DNA from: Silanimonas sp021297925
GTDB taxonomy: Bacteria; Pseudomonadota; Gammaproteobacteria; Xanthomonadales; Xanthomonadaceae
Direction: 5' to 3'
Assembly: GCA_027532825.1 (NCBI GenBank)
Contig: JAPZTL010000001.1
Location: 52,825-116,824 of the forward strand
Length of the DNA stretch: 64,000 bases
The notes below the pieces were generated by a model that was not told the origin of the DNA, did no database searches, and was given only the letters and a program-made list of their open reading frames with translations. Position 1 is the first letter of the stretch; each line of letters begins with the position of its first letter. Positions 46,068-53,706 of this stretch are shown in pieces. The translations under genes were made by a program, and so were the position numbers.

Positions 46068-46236
46068 GGGACGAATGGCGGTCCTCCGGGGACGAGCCGC
46101 CGCCACCACGCGCAGGGCCCCCACTAGACTGCGCCGATGCCTCCCGTCCCGCTGTTCGAGCGCTGGCTGCTCGCCCTCCACCGCCGCCCTCTCCTCGTTG
46201 CGGCGCTGGCGTGGAGCGTGGTCTACATGCTGTCGG
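46068..46236 (+). repeat. Right copy of the ~170-bp direct repeat
   Basis: This 169-bp segment is the intact context of the LytTR gene: promoter region plus first codons. Its near-identical copy at 40779-40949 lies on the other side of the DUF2924 relic, protease, M56 and BlaI genes. Confidence 0.9.
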
Positions 46237-47051
46237 GCTGGTTCGAGACGCGCACGATGCAGATGGAGTACGCGCGGCTCGGCATCGACACGGATCCGTG
46301 GGAAATCCCCACCTGGCAGGGAACGAACGCGCTGTCCTCACTCATGCTCGTCGCGCTGGTCGGCTGGGCCGAGGCGCGCTGGCCGCTGCGCTGGGGCGAA
46401 CTGCGTCACCATCTCTTTTGTCACGCGGGCCTGTCGGTTGCCTACTGCTTGCTGCACGTGGGCGGCATGGTGGCGATGCGCGAGGCGGTGTATGCCTTGC
46501 AGGGCGCCGACTACGACTTCGGCGATTGGCCTCGCGAACTGCTTTACGAGTACCTCAAGGACGCCCGCAGCTATGCGCTGCTGGTCGTGGTCTTCCACTA
46601 CTCGCGGTCCCTGATGCGGCTGGCGCAGGGCGAAGCCCGCCTGCTGGACGAGCCGGACGTTGATGCCCTCCCGACCGCATCCGACGCTGCGCTACCGGCC
46701 ATAGCCCCGACCGACGCGCGCCTACCCCAGCGCTTCGTCGTAAGGAAGCTGGGGCGGGAGTTCATCGTCGAGGCCGAGCGTATCGAGGCCGCGTTGGCGA
46801 GCGGGAACTACGCCAACCTGCATGTGGGAGGGGCCGTCTACCCGCTGCGCAGCACGCTGGCACAACTCGAAGCACAGCTCTCCACCGAACGCTTCCTGCG
46901 CGTGCACCGGAGCGCGATCGTCCGCATCGATGCCATCGCTTCGGTGGCGGCCGGCGAGGGCGGCGAAGCGAGCTTGCAGCTGCGTTCCGGGCTGGTGGTG
47001 CCTTGCAGCCGCCGCTACCGCAGCCAACTGAAGGATCGGATCAAGGGCTGA
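46137..47051 (+). CDS. LytTR-family regulator with N-terminal membrane domain
   Basis: The 304-residue protein has about four transmembrane helices in its first 165 residues. A linker and a C-terminal LytTR DNA-binding domain follow (about 195-300, FVVRKLGREFIVEAERIEAALASGNYANLHV through FLRVHRSAIVRIDAI and SRRYRSQLKDRI). Membrane-bound LytTR proteins often regulate surface or competence genes in response to envelope signals. It lies immediately right of the duplicated segment and is the complete copy of the truncated gene at 40851. Confidence 0.85.
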   Translation: MPPVPLFERWLLALHRRPLLVAALAWSVVYMLSGWFETRTMQMEYARLGIDTDPWEIPTWQGTNALSSLMLVALVGWAEARWPLRWGELRHHLFCHAGLSVAYCLLHVGGMVAMREAVYALQGADYDFGDWPRELLYEYLKDARSYALLVVVFHYSRSLMRLAQGEARLLDEPDVDALPTASDAALPAIAPTDARLPQRFVVRKLGREFIVEAERIEAALASGNYANLHVGGAVYPLRSTLAQLEAQLSTERFLRVHRSAIVRIDAIASVAAGEGGEASLQLRSGLVVPCSRRYRSQLKDRIKG

Positions 47052-47060
47052 CGCTGCCGA

Positions 47061-47840
47061 TCAGCGCCCCAACCGCTGCTGCTCCAGGTCGAAGAGCAGG
47101 CGACGATCCTCGTCATCGAACGCGACGGGCACGGCACCCTCGTCGCTGCCCACCGGCGTCGGCGCCGTGTCCATGCCCCGGAACCGCCGCCGGAACGCGG
47201 CCAGCGCGGCAGGGAGGTCCGTGGTGTCGTAACCGAGCAGCGCCAGGGCCAGCACCGGGTCGAATCCTTCCGGCGCGGGCGGCGCATCGGCCCGTGGCCA
47301 TTCGCCGAAACCTTCGGCGGCCAGGCGCGCCCAAGGGAAATGCGCGGAAGGGTCGGCCTTGCGCGTGGGTGCGAGGTCGGCGTGGGCGATCACCGCCGTC
47401 CGCGGGATAGCGAGGCGCGTGCACAGGTCGTCGAGTAGACGGATGAGCGCCGCGACCTGCGCCTCGGCGAAGGGCTCGGTGCCATCGTTGTCGAGCTCGA
47501 TGCCGATCGACGCGTCGTTGAGGTCGGTGAGCGCGCCCCAGCGGCCGATGCCCGCATGCCAGGCACGGGCGCGCTCGTCGACGAGCTGCATGATGCGCCC
47601 GTCCTCGGCGACCAGGTAGTGCGCGCTGACCCGTCCGCCGGCGTTTGCCGACTTCAACGTGCGCAGGGCCTCGTCGAACGAGGCCATCTGCGTGTGGTGC
47701 AGGACGATGAGCTGCGCCTGCCGGGCGTCATGGTTCGGCGAGGGCGACCACGCCGCCAACGGGCTGCGCTGCGGCGGGCTGGCGCACGCCGTCATCAGGA
47801 CGGCAAGGACCACGCCGACGGCGGCGCGCCCCGCCCTCAC
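47061..47840 (-). CDS. Lipoprotein N-acetylmuramoyl-L-alanine amidase (AmiD-like)
   Basis: The 259-residue protein has a lipoprotein signal with lipobox MTACAS, then an Amidase_2 domain: LIVLHHTQM with the first zinc His, AHYLVAEDGRIMQLVDE, AWHAG, SIGIELDN and AHADLAPTRKADPS supplying the second His and the Asp ligand. AmiD-type enzymes cleave the MurNAc-L-Ala bond of muropeptides at the outer membrane. A second domain (from about residue 195) may bind peptidoglycan. Start overlaps the upstream gene by 4 bp. Confidence 0.85.
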   Translation of the reverse strand: MRAGRAAVGVVLAVLMTACASPPQRSPLAAWSPSPNHDARQAQLIVLHHTQMASFDEALRTLKSANAGGRVSAHYLVAEDGRIMQLVDERARAWHAGIGRWGALTDLNDASIGIELDNDGTEPFAEAQVAALIRLLDDLCTRLAIPRTAVIAHADLAPTRKADPSAHFPWARLAAEGFGEWPRADAPPAPEGFDPVLALALLGYDTTDLPAALAAFRRRFRGMDTAPTPVGSDEGAVPVAFDDEDRRLLFDLEQQRLGR

Positions 47841-48918
47841 GGCATCACGGGGATGGGCAGGCGCTCTTCTGCGACGGCGCCAGTGGGCAGATGGGTCTGG
47901 GGCCCGCGCATCGGCACGAGAAGCGTCCCGTTGCGCGCATCGAAGGCGAGCGGGCGCGGCCCGCCGCGCAGCGCCTCGGGCAAGGCCTCGAAACGCGCCG
48001 TTCCGGCCATCGCAGGGTCCATGGTCCCCATGCGCAGCCCCGCGGCCAATAGGCGCCGCCGCGCGGCATGGTCCAGCAGGCGTTCGATGTAGACGCCGTA
48101 GGCCGGCGCCTCGAGGCCGTCGAGGCCGATCGACAGCGGGAAGGCGACGTGATCGACCCCGCGCCGGGGCGGCGCCGACAGCGTGGGAAGACGATCGGCC
48201 CGCGCAGCCTCGGCACCCGCCGCGCCGCAGGCCGTGGCGAAGCGCTCGGCGCTGCGGGCGGCCAACCAGCGGCCGTCATGCAGCACGGGCTGGAGCAGCC
48301 CGGACAGACCACCGCCGCGCGCCTTCGCTTCCATCGCCGGCATCACCCGCTGCCGGTGCCGCCATTCCGCGGCGAGCATCGCGCAGGCGGCGCCCTCGGT
48401 CGCGGGGTCCGGAACGTCCATCAAGGGCGCGCAAGCGACCGGCAAAGGCACAGCAGGGTCGGGCGCACGCATCTCGCCGATCAGCCACGCCGTGTCGCGG
48501 AACACCGCGCCGCCACCGCATCGAACGATGGACCGGCATCGTCGATCGCGACCGCGGGTCGGGGATCGACGAAGCGCGGCGCGCGAAGCACGCGCTCCGC
48601 CTCATCGAGGTCACGGGCGAGCGGCGCCAAGGCCTGCGCGAACGCCACCGGATTGGCCTCGACCCGCTCGAGGCAGGGCATGCCGGCCTGGCACGCCGGC
48701 CATCGCGTCGGGTTCGCATGGACCGGCAAGGCGGCGAGGCGCTCGAAGCCGTTGTCTCCCGTCTCGTCGCCGGCCGGCGCCCGCATGGCCTCGAGCGCGG
48801 CGACTTGAGCCGGCGTCGGCGAGGTCAGCCGGCCGTACATCCACAGGGCGACGACGACGAGGCACAGCCCGGCGAGCAGCAGGACGGCAAGGGCCCAAGG
48901 GGAAGAGCGCAGGCGCAT
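47837..48918 (-). pseudogene. Broken membrane-protein gene, paralogue of the upstream gene
   Basis: Two overlapping open pieces form one disrupted gene. The N-terminal piece (48481-48918, 145 residues: one transmembrane helix, WMYGRLTSP, NGFERLAAL, FVDPRPAVAIDDAGPSFDAV) ends in a frameshift. The C-terminal piece (47837-48505: FRDTAWLIGEM, MDVPDPATEGAACAMLAAEW through RGPQTHLPTGAV) continues in another frame. Alignment to the intact gene at 48932-50179 places both ends, with about 49 codons (its residues 141-189) missing. The deletion is not a multiple of three. The C-terminal piece could still be translated from a GTG at 48505. Confidence 0.7.
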
Positions 48919-48931
48919 GCAAAGCCCGGAG

Positions 48932-50179
48932 TCAGGGGGTTGGCGCCGGATCGATGGAACGGACTGGTAGGCGCGCCTCGCCCCCCTCGGCCGCCGAGCG
49001 ACGCCCTCGCAGCGGCACGTGGAGCGTGCCACTGGCCTCGTCGAACGCCAGCGGGCGTGGGCCATCGCGAAGCGCGGCGGGCAAGGCGGCGAAACGCTGC
49101 GCCGGGGCGAGGGCGGGATCCATCGTCGTCATCTGCAGCGCCGCCGCGAGCACTCGGCGCCACGCCACGAAATCGAGCTGGCGCTCGCCGTAGTCCGCGT
49201 AGGCGGGCCCAGCGATGTCCCCCAGCACCACGGAAATCGGGAAGGCGATGTAATCGACCCAACGCGGCTCGGCGGCAGCCAGGACCACCGCGCGGTCCTC
49301 GCGGGCGGCCTGCATGGCCGCATCCCCGCAGGCCGGTGCGAAGGCGCGCGCGGTCTGCCCCAGCATCCAGTCGGTGTCGTGGCCCAGCGCCGACATCCGT
49401 CGGCCCCACGGGTCACCCTCGTCGTCCTGCATGGTGGCTTCGAGCGCGGGAAAGGCGCGCTGCTGATAGCGCCATTCCCCCCGCATGGCGGCGCAGAGCA
49501 GGCCCTCGGTGCCGGCATCGGGGGGCTCGGCCAAGGCCGCACAGCTCGGAGGCAGCGGGTCGGCCGGCGCTCGTCGGCGCATGTCGGCAATCAGCATTGC
49601 CTGATCGCGGAAGGCGGCGATACCGATCATGCCCTGCAGGAGCGTGTCGGGGTCCGTGGCCCAGCGCACCGTCGCCAAGGCGTCGGTGCACGCGTCGGCC
49701 AGCGCGCCCGCCGTGTTGCCCGCCGCGAAATCGAGCGCGCGCAGGCTGTCGAGTTGCATCACCGCTTGGAACGACTGGACGTCATCGATCCCCATCGACA
49801 CCACGGGGCGCTGATCGCGGAACACCGGGGCGCGCAGCGCACGCGCCGCGGCCTCGAGATTCGGGCGGAAGGGCTCGAGTGCGGCGGCGCTGGCCTCCGG
49901 CGTGGCTTCGATCGTCGCGATGCAGTGATTGTCGGCGGCATTGCCGCAGTCGACCGCCGGCGGAAAAGCACCCGGTGCCTCGGGCAGCGCCATCATCTGC
50001 GGGAAGCCGTTCTCGGCCGCCGCGTCGACGGCCTCGTCCTGCTGCATCAGTGCGATCGCGGCGTGCTGCGCCGACGTCGGCGAGGTCCATCGGCCGTAGG
50101 TCCAGATCGCGGCGAGCAAGGCCACGAGCGCGAGCAGCACCATCAGCAGTCGGGAGAGCCAACGCCAAGCGGTCGCCAT
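48932..50179 (-). CDS. Hypothetical single-pass membrane protein
   Basis: I do not recognise this 415-residue protein. It has one N-terminal transmembrane helix (about residues 6-25) followed by WTYGRWTSPTSAQ and a periplasmic-type domain with paired cysteines (VDCGN...NHCIATIEA) and Trp/Arg-rich regions. The ATG at 50179 follows an AAGGA ribosome binding site. The next gene is a damaged paralogue 14 bp downstream, and the amidase gene follows, so they look like one operon. Confidence 0.7.
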   Translation of the reverse strand: MATAWRWLSRLLMVLLALVALLAAIWTYGRWTSPTSAQHAAIALMQQDEAVDAAAENGFPQMMALPEAPGAFPPAVDCGNAADNHCIATIEATPEASAAALEPFRPNLEAAARALRAPVFRDQRPVVSMGIDDVQSFQAVMQLDSLRALDFAAGNTAGALADACTDALATVRWATDPDTLLQGMIGIAAFRDQAMLIADMRRRAPADPLPPSCAALAEPPDAGTEGLLCAAMRGEWRYQQRAFPALEATMQDDEGDPWGRRMSALGHDTDWMLGQTARAFAPACGDAAMQAAREDRAVVLAAAEPRWVDYIAFPISVVLGDIAGPAYADYGERQLDFVAWRRVLAAALQMTTMDPALAPAQRFAALPAALRDGPRPLAFDEASGTLHVPLRGRRSAAEGGEARLPVRSIDPAPTP

Positions 50180-50231
50180 GGTTTCGTCCTTGATTGCGGG
50201 GGGTGGGAAAGAGCCTAGCAAGGCGCGACGG

Positions 50232-50714
50232 CTAGAGCATCCGCGTCATGCACACGCTGTAGGGGTCCTCGCGGTAGTCCCCGAACGGCGCGCACGCGAC
50301 GAAACCGAAACGCGCATACAGCGCACGCGCCGGCGCGAAGGCGTCCATCGAACCGGTTTCGAGGCTGACGCGGGTGCAACCCATGTCGGCGGCCACCTGC
50401 AGCAGGTGCCGCAACATCGTCGCCGCGATGCCACGGCGCTGGAACGCGTCCACCGTGCGCATCGACTTGAGTTCGGCATGGTCGGTGGCGAGGCGCTTCA
50501 CCGCGCCCATCGCCGCGAGCTCGTCGCCCTGCCATGCGGTGTAGAACCGCAGGCCCGGCTGCTTCAAACGCTCGAGGCCCAACGCATGCACGCTTTCGGG
50601 CGGCGAGTGCTCCGCCGCGCTGGCCAGGTGCTGGCGCACCAGCGCGATGACGGCGGGATGCTCGAGGCCGCCCTCCTGGATGCGCACGATGTCGTTGATT
50701 CCCGGTGTCGCCAT
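50232..50714 (-). CDS. GNAT-family N-acetyltransferase
   Basis: The 160-residue protein has the GNAT core: FYTAWQGDELAAMGAVKRL, the acetyl-CoA-binding QRRGIAATMLRHLLQ, and the end YARFGFVACAPFGDYREDPYS with the YxRxGF motif. This resembles the subfamily around the E. coli YedL/YafP type, but substrate is unknown. The ATG at 50714 is preferred over a longer frame through the terminator. Confidence 0.85.
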   Translation of the reverse strand: MATPGINDIVRIQEGGLEHPAVIALVRQHLASAAEHSPPESVHALGLERLKQPGLRFYTAWQGDELAAMGAVKRLATDHAELKSMRTVDAFQRRGIAATMLRHLLQVAADMGCTRVSLETGSMDAFAPARALYARFGFVACAPFGDYREDPYSVCMTRML

Positions 50715-50762
50715 GGGTTCCCTCGCTGAAGCCTTCGCCTCCCTGCGGAGGCCGACACAACC

Positions 50763-50790
50763 AACGAAAACGGCCCGCTTGCGCGGGCCG
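50763..50790 (-). terminator. Intrinsic terminator downstream of glnA
   Basis: On the minus strand an 8-bp stem CGGCCCGC/GCGGGCCG with a GCAA loop (plus-strand 50771-50790) is followed by a TTTTCGTT tract. It lies between the glnA stop and the next gene on the same strand and is a good Rho-independent terminator. Confidence 0.85.
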
Positions 50791-50849
50791 GCTCCGTCGA
50801 CGTCCGTTGTCGAAAGCACCGGCGCTCCCCCGCCGGCACCGCGCGATCG

Positions 50850-52259
50850 TCAGATCGCGTAGTACAGCGCGTACTCGAGCGGGTGCGTGGCCGCGCGGAA
50901 CTTGGTCACTTCCTGCATCTTCAGGTCGATGTAGCCGTCGATGAAGTCGTCGGAGAACACGCCACCGGCCTTGAGGAACTCGCGGTCCTTGTCCAGCGCT
51001 TCCAGCGCCATGTCCAGCGAGTGGCAGACCTTCGGGATGTTCTTCTCTTCTTCCGGCGGCAGGTCGTAAAGATCCTTGTCGGAAGCAGCACCCGGATCGA
51101 TCTGGTTCTTGATGCCGTCGAGGCCGGCCATCATCAGCGCGGCGAAGGTGAGGTAGCCGGACTGCATCGGGTCGGGGAAGCGGATCTCGATGCGGCGCGC
51201 CTTCGGGTTCGACACGTACGGGATGCGGCAGCTGGCCGAGCGGTTGCGGGCCGAGTAGGCCAGCATCACCGGGGCTTCGAAGCCCGGCACCAGGCGCTTG
51301 TAGCTGTTGGTGGTCGAGTTGGTGAAGGCGTTGATGGCCTTGGCGTGCTTGAAGATGCCGCCGATGTACCACAGCGCGATCTGCGAGAGGCCACCGTAGC
51401 CGTCGCCCGAGAACAGGTTGTTGCCGCCCTTGGCCAGCGACTGGTGCACGTGCATGCCCGAGCCGTTGTCGCCGACGATCGGCTTCGGCATGAAGGTGGC
51501 GGTCTTGCCGTTGCGGTGGGCGACGTTCTTGACGATGTACTTCATCGTCGTCAGCTCGTCGGCCTTCTTCACCAGCGAATTGAACTTGACGCCGATCTCG
51601 CACTGGCCGGCGTTCGCCACCTCGTGGTGGTGCACTTCGACTTCCTGGCCGACGGCGGCGAGCACCTTGCACATCTCGGCACGCAGGTCATGCAGCGAGT
51701 CGGTCGGCGGCACCGGGAAGTAGCCACCCTTCACGGTCGGGCGGTAGCCGTGGTTGTTGCCGTCCTGCTTCTGGTTGGTCGCCCAGGCGGCCTCGTCCGA
51801 GAAGATCTCGTAGCCGACCTTGCCCATGTCGTTGCTGAAGCGGACGCCGTCGAAGATGAAGAACTCGGGCTCCGGGCCGAAGAAGGCCTGGTCGGCGATG
51901 CCGCTCGACTTCAGGAAGGCTTCGGCGCGCTTGGCGACGCCGCGCGGGCAGCGCGAGTAGCCCTGCATGGTCGACGGGTCGAGCACGTCGCAGAGCAGGA
52001 CGATGGTCGGGTCGGCGAAGAAGGGATCGACGAAAGCCGAGGTGGCATCCGGGAGCAGGATCATGTCGCTCTCGTTGATGCCCTTCCAACCCGAGATCGA
52101 GCTGCCGTCGAACATCTTGCCTTCCTCGAACAGCGAGGCGTCGACGATGTTCGCGGGGAAGGTGACGTGGTGCTGGACGCCACGCATGTCGACGAAACGC
52201 AGGTCGACGAATTCAATCGCGTGGTCCTTGATCAGCTTCTGGACGTTCTCGAGGCTCAT
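50850..52259 (-). CDS. glnA: Type I glutamine synthetase
   Basis: The 469-residue enzyme joins ammonia to glutamate using ATP. It starts MSLENVQKLIKDHAIEF and has the family motifs FDGSSISGWKGINESDM, the NGSGMHVHQS active-site loop, NPKARRIEIRFPDP, and a C-terminal DLYDLPPEE where the Tyr is the adenylylation site, indicating GlnE control as in enteric bacteria. A strong sigma-54 promoter with NtrC-like sites lies upstream and a terminator follows. The ntrBC genes lie 11.4 kb away on the same strand. Confidence 0.97.
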   Translation of the reverse strand: MSLENVQKLIKDHAIEFVDLRFVDMRGVQHHVTFPANIVDASLFEEGKMFDGSSISGWKGINESDMILLPDATSAFVDPFFADPTIVLLCDVLDPSTMQGYSRCPRGVAKRAEAFLKSSGIADQAFFGPEPEFFIFDGVRFSNDMGKVGYEIFSDEAAWATNQKQDGNNHGYRPTVKGGYFPVPPTDSLHDLRAEMCKVLAAVGQEVEVHHHEVANAGQCEIGVKFNSLVKKADELTTMKYIVKNVAHRNGKTATFMPKPIVGDNGSGMHVHQSLAKGGNNLFSGDGYGGLSQIALWYIGGIFKHAKAINAFTNSTTNSYKRLVPGFEAPVMLAYSARNRSASCRIPYVSNPKARRIEIRFPDPMQSGYLTFAALMMAGLDGIKNQIDPGAASDKDLYDLPPEEEKNIPKVCHSLDMALEALDKDREFLKAGGVFSDDFIDGYIDLKMQEVTKFRAATHPLEYALYYAI

Positions 52260-52293
52260 GGCCGCTCCGATGGGTGGTGGATGCCCCAGGGAT

Positions 52294-52309
52294 AGCAAGG
52301 CCCATGCCA
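52294..52309 (-). promoter_or_regulatory. Sigma-54 promoter of glnA
   Basis: Read on the minus strand, TGGCATGGGCCTTGCT matches the sigma-54 consensus TGGCAC-N5-TTGCW with GG and GC exactly 10 bases apart. Initiation about 12 bases after the GC would give a leader of about 25 bases, ending with a GGAG ribosome binding site before the glnA ATG. Confidence 0.85.
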
Positions 52310-52371
52310 AGGCGCGCGGGCGCCATCATTCCCAAGGAATCAATGACTTGGCAATCGTCCGGCATGGGGCT

Positions 52372-52400
52372 TGCACCAACTTGGACGAACTAATGCACCA
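52372..52400. promoter_or_regulatory. Candidate NtrC-binding half-sites upstream of glnA
   Basis: Two TGCACCA copies (52372 and 52394) lie about 65-90 bp upstream of the sigma-54 promoter, 22 bp apart. Each matches one arm of the NtrC dyad consensus. The second arms are weak, so occupancy is an inference from position and the partial matches. Confidence 0.5.
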
Positions 52401-52814
52401 CTAGAGGCTTTTTCTTCCGGCGCGCAGGGCAGGCAGCAGCCCGAACACGAGCTGCCCGGCGAGGCCGAGCTGCGCCTCGGCCGCGCGATACAGCGCCCAG
52501 TGCGCCGCGAGGTCGCGACCGGCGAGCAGGGACACGCCCGCCTCGGCGGCGAGCAGCAGGAGCAGGGCGATGCTCCCCGCCACCACCGCCGAGCCGCGCG
52601 ACAGCGGCCATCGACGCAGCAGGCGGCCCGCGATGAAGGCGCTGAACCCCAGCATCAGCGGCAGTTCGAGGGCCACGGCGGCGAGCGGCCCCACGGCAGG
52701 GGCCAACCACAGCGTTCGGACCACACCGAGGACGAATCCCGCGACGAAGACCGCGCCGAAGTAGGCGACAGCGAAACGCAGCGGCGCGGTTGGCTCGGCA
52801 GTCACGGCATCCAT
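52401..52814 (-). CDS. Hypothetical membrane protein
   Basis: The 137-residue protein has about four transmembrane helices: FAVAYFGAVFVAGFVLGVV, LAAVALELPLMLGFSAFI, AVVAGSIALLLLLAAEAGV and GLAGQLVFGLLPAL. It starts at the ATG at 52814. Its 5' end is divergent from uppP across 66 bp. No family recognised. Confidence 0.7.
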   Translation of the reverse strand: MDAVTAEPTAPLRFAVAYFGAVFVAGFVLGVVRTLWLAPAVGPLAAVALELPLMLGFSAFIAGRLLRRWPLSRGSAVVAGSIALLLLLAAEAGVSLLAGRDLAAHWALYRAAEAQLGLAGQLVFGLLPALRAGRKSL

Positions 52815-52880
52815 GCCGGCATCGTGCGCGGTCGCCGCGGCTGCGTACACTGCCGCGTCCCCTGACGCCCCGCGCCCTGC

Positions 52881-53669
52881 GTGAACGACCTGCTCGCCGC
52901 CCTGCTGCTTGGCCTCCTCGAAGGCCTGACCGAGTTCCTTCCGATCTCGTCCACCGGTCATCTGCTGATCGCCCAGCATTGGCTCGGGCCGCGCTCCGAT
53001 CTGTTCAACATCGTGATCCAGAGCGGCGCGATCCTCGCGGTGGCCTTGGTGTTCCGCGAGCGGTTGCTGCGGCTCGCGCTTGGCTGGCGCGATCCCGAGC
53101 AGTTCGACTACATCTTGAAGCTGGGCGTCGCCTTCCTCGTGACGGCGCTGGTCGGCCTGCCCGTGCGACTGCTGGGCTGGGAGCTGCCGGAAACCGTCGC
53201 GCCCGTGGCACTGGCGCTGGTCATCGGCGGCGTGCTGATGCTGGGGATCGAACGCCTACTGGCCTCACGCCCCACGCAGGCCGAAGTCGGCTGGAACGTC
53301 GCCGTGTGGGTCGGCCTGGCGCAAGTGGTCGCCGGGGTGTTCCCGGGCACCTCGCGGTCGGCGGCCGCCATCTTCGCGGCGATGCTCGCCGGCGCGCTCG
53401 CACGTCCCGTTGCCGCGGAGTTCGCCTTCCTCGTCGGCATCCCGACGATGTTCGCGGCCAGTGCCTTCGCGATCGCGGAGTACGTCACCGACGGTGGCGC
53501 CCCGCACGAGGATTGGGCGGCGCTGGCGCTCGCCTTCACCGCCGCCGCGCTGACCGGCTTCGCGGTGGTTCGCTGGCTGATGGCGTGGATCAAGGGGCAC
53601 AGCTTCGCGCCCTTCGCCTGGTACCGGATCGCGCTCGGGGTCGCCCTGCTGCTGTTCCTGCCGCGCTGA
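52881..53669 (+). CDS. uppP: Undecaprenyl-diphosphate phosphatase UppP (BacA)
   Basis: The 262-residue membrane protein has the two signature regions EGLTEFLPISSTGHL and PGTSRSAAAI, plus several helices. It dephosphorylates undecaprenyl pyrophosphate, recycling the carrier lipid for cell-wall synthesis, and over-expression gives bacitracin resistance. It starts at a GTG at 52881. Confidence 0.94.
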   Translation: MNDLLAALLLGLLEGLTEFLPISSTGHLLIAQHWLGPRSDLFNIVIQSGAILAVALVFRERLLRLALGWRDPEQFDYILKLGVAFLVTALVGLPVRLLGWELPETVAPVALALVIGGVLMLGIERLLASRPTQAEVGWNVAVWVGLAQVVAGVFPGTSRSAAAIFAAMLAGALARPVAAEFAFLVGIPTMFAASAFAIAEYVTDGGAPHEDWAALALAFTAAALTGFAVVRWLMAWIKGHSFAPFAWYRIALGVALLLFLPR

Positions 53670-53670
53670 T

Positions 53671-53696
53671 CCCGGCGCCCCGGACGGGGCACCGGG
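53671..53696. terminator. Bidirectional hairpin between convergent genes
   Basis: Nested GC arms CCCGG...CCGGG and GCCCC...GGGGC around a GGAC loop lie between the ends of uppP and the TPR-sulfotransferase gene. No U-tract is visible, so this may be a weak or Rho-assisted terminator. Confidence 0.45.
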
Positions 53697-53706
53697 CGAT
53701 CGAGGC

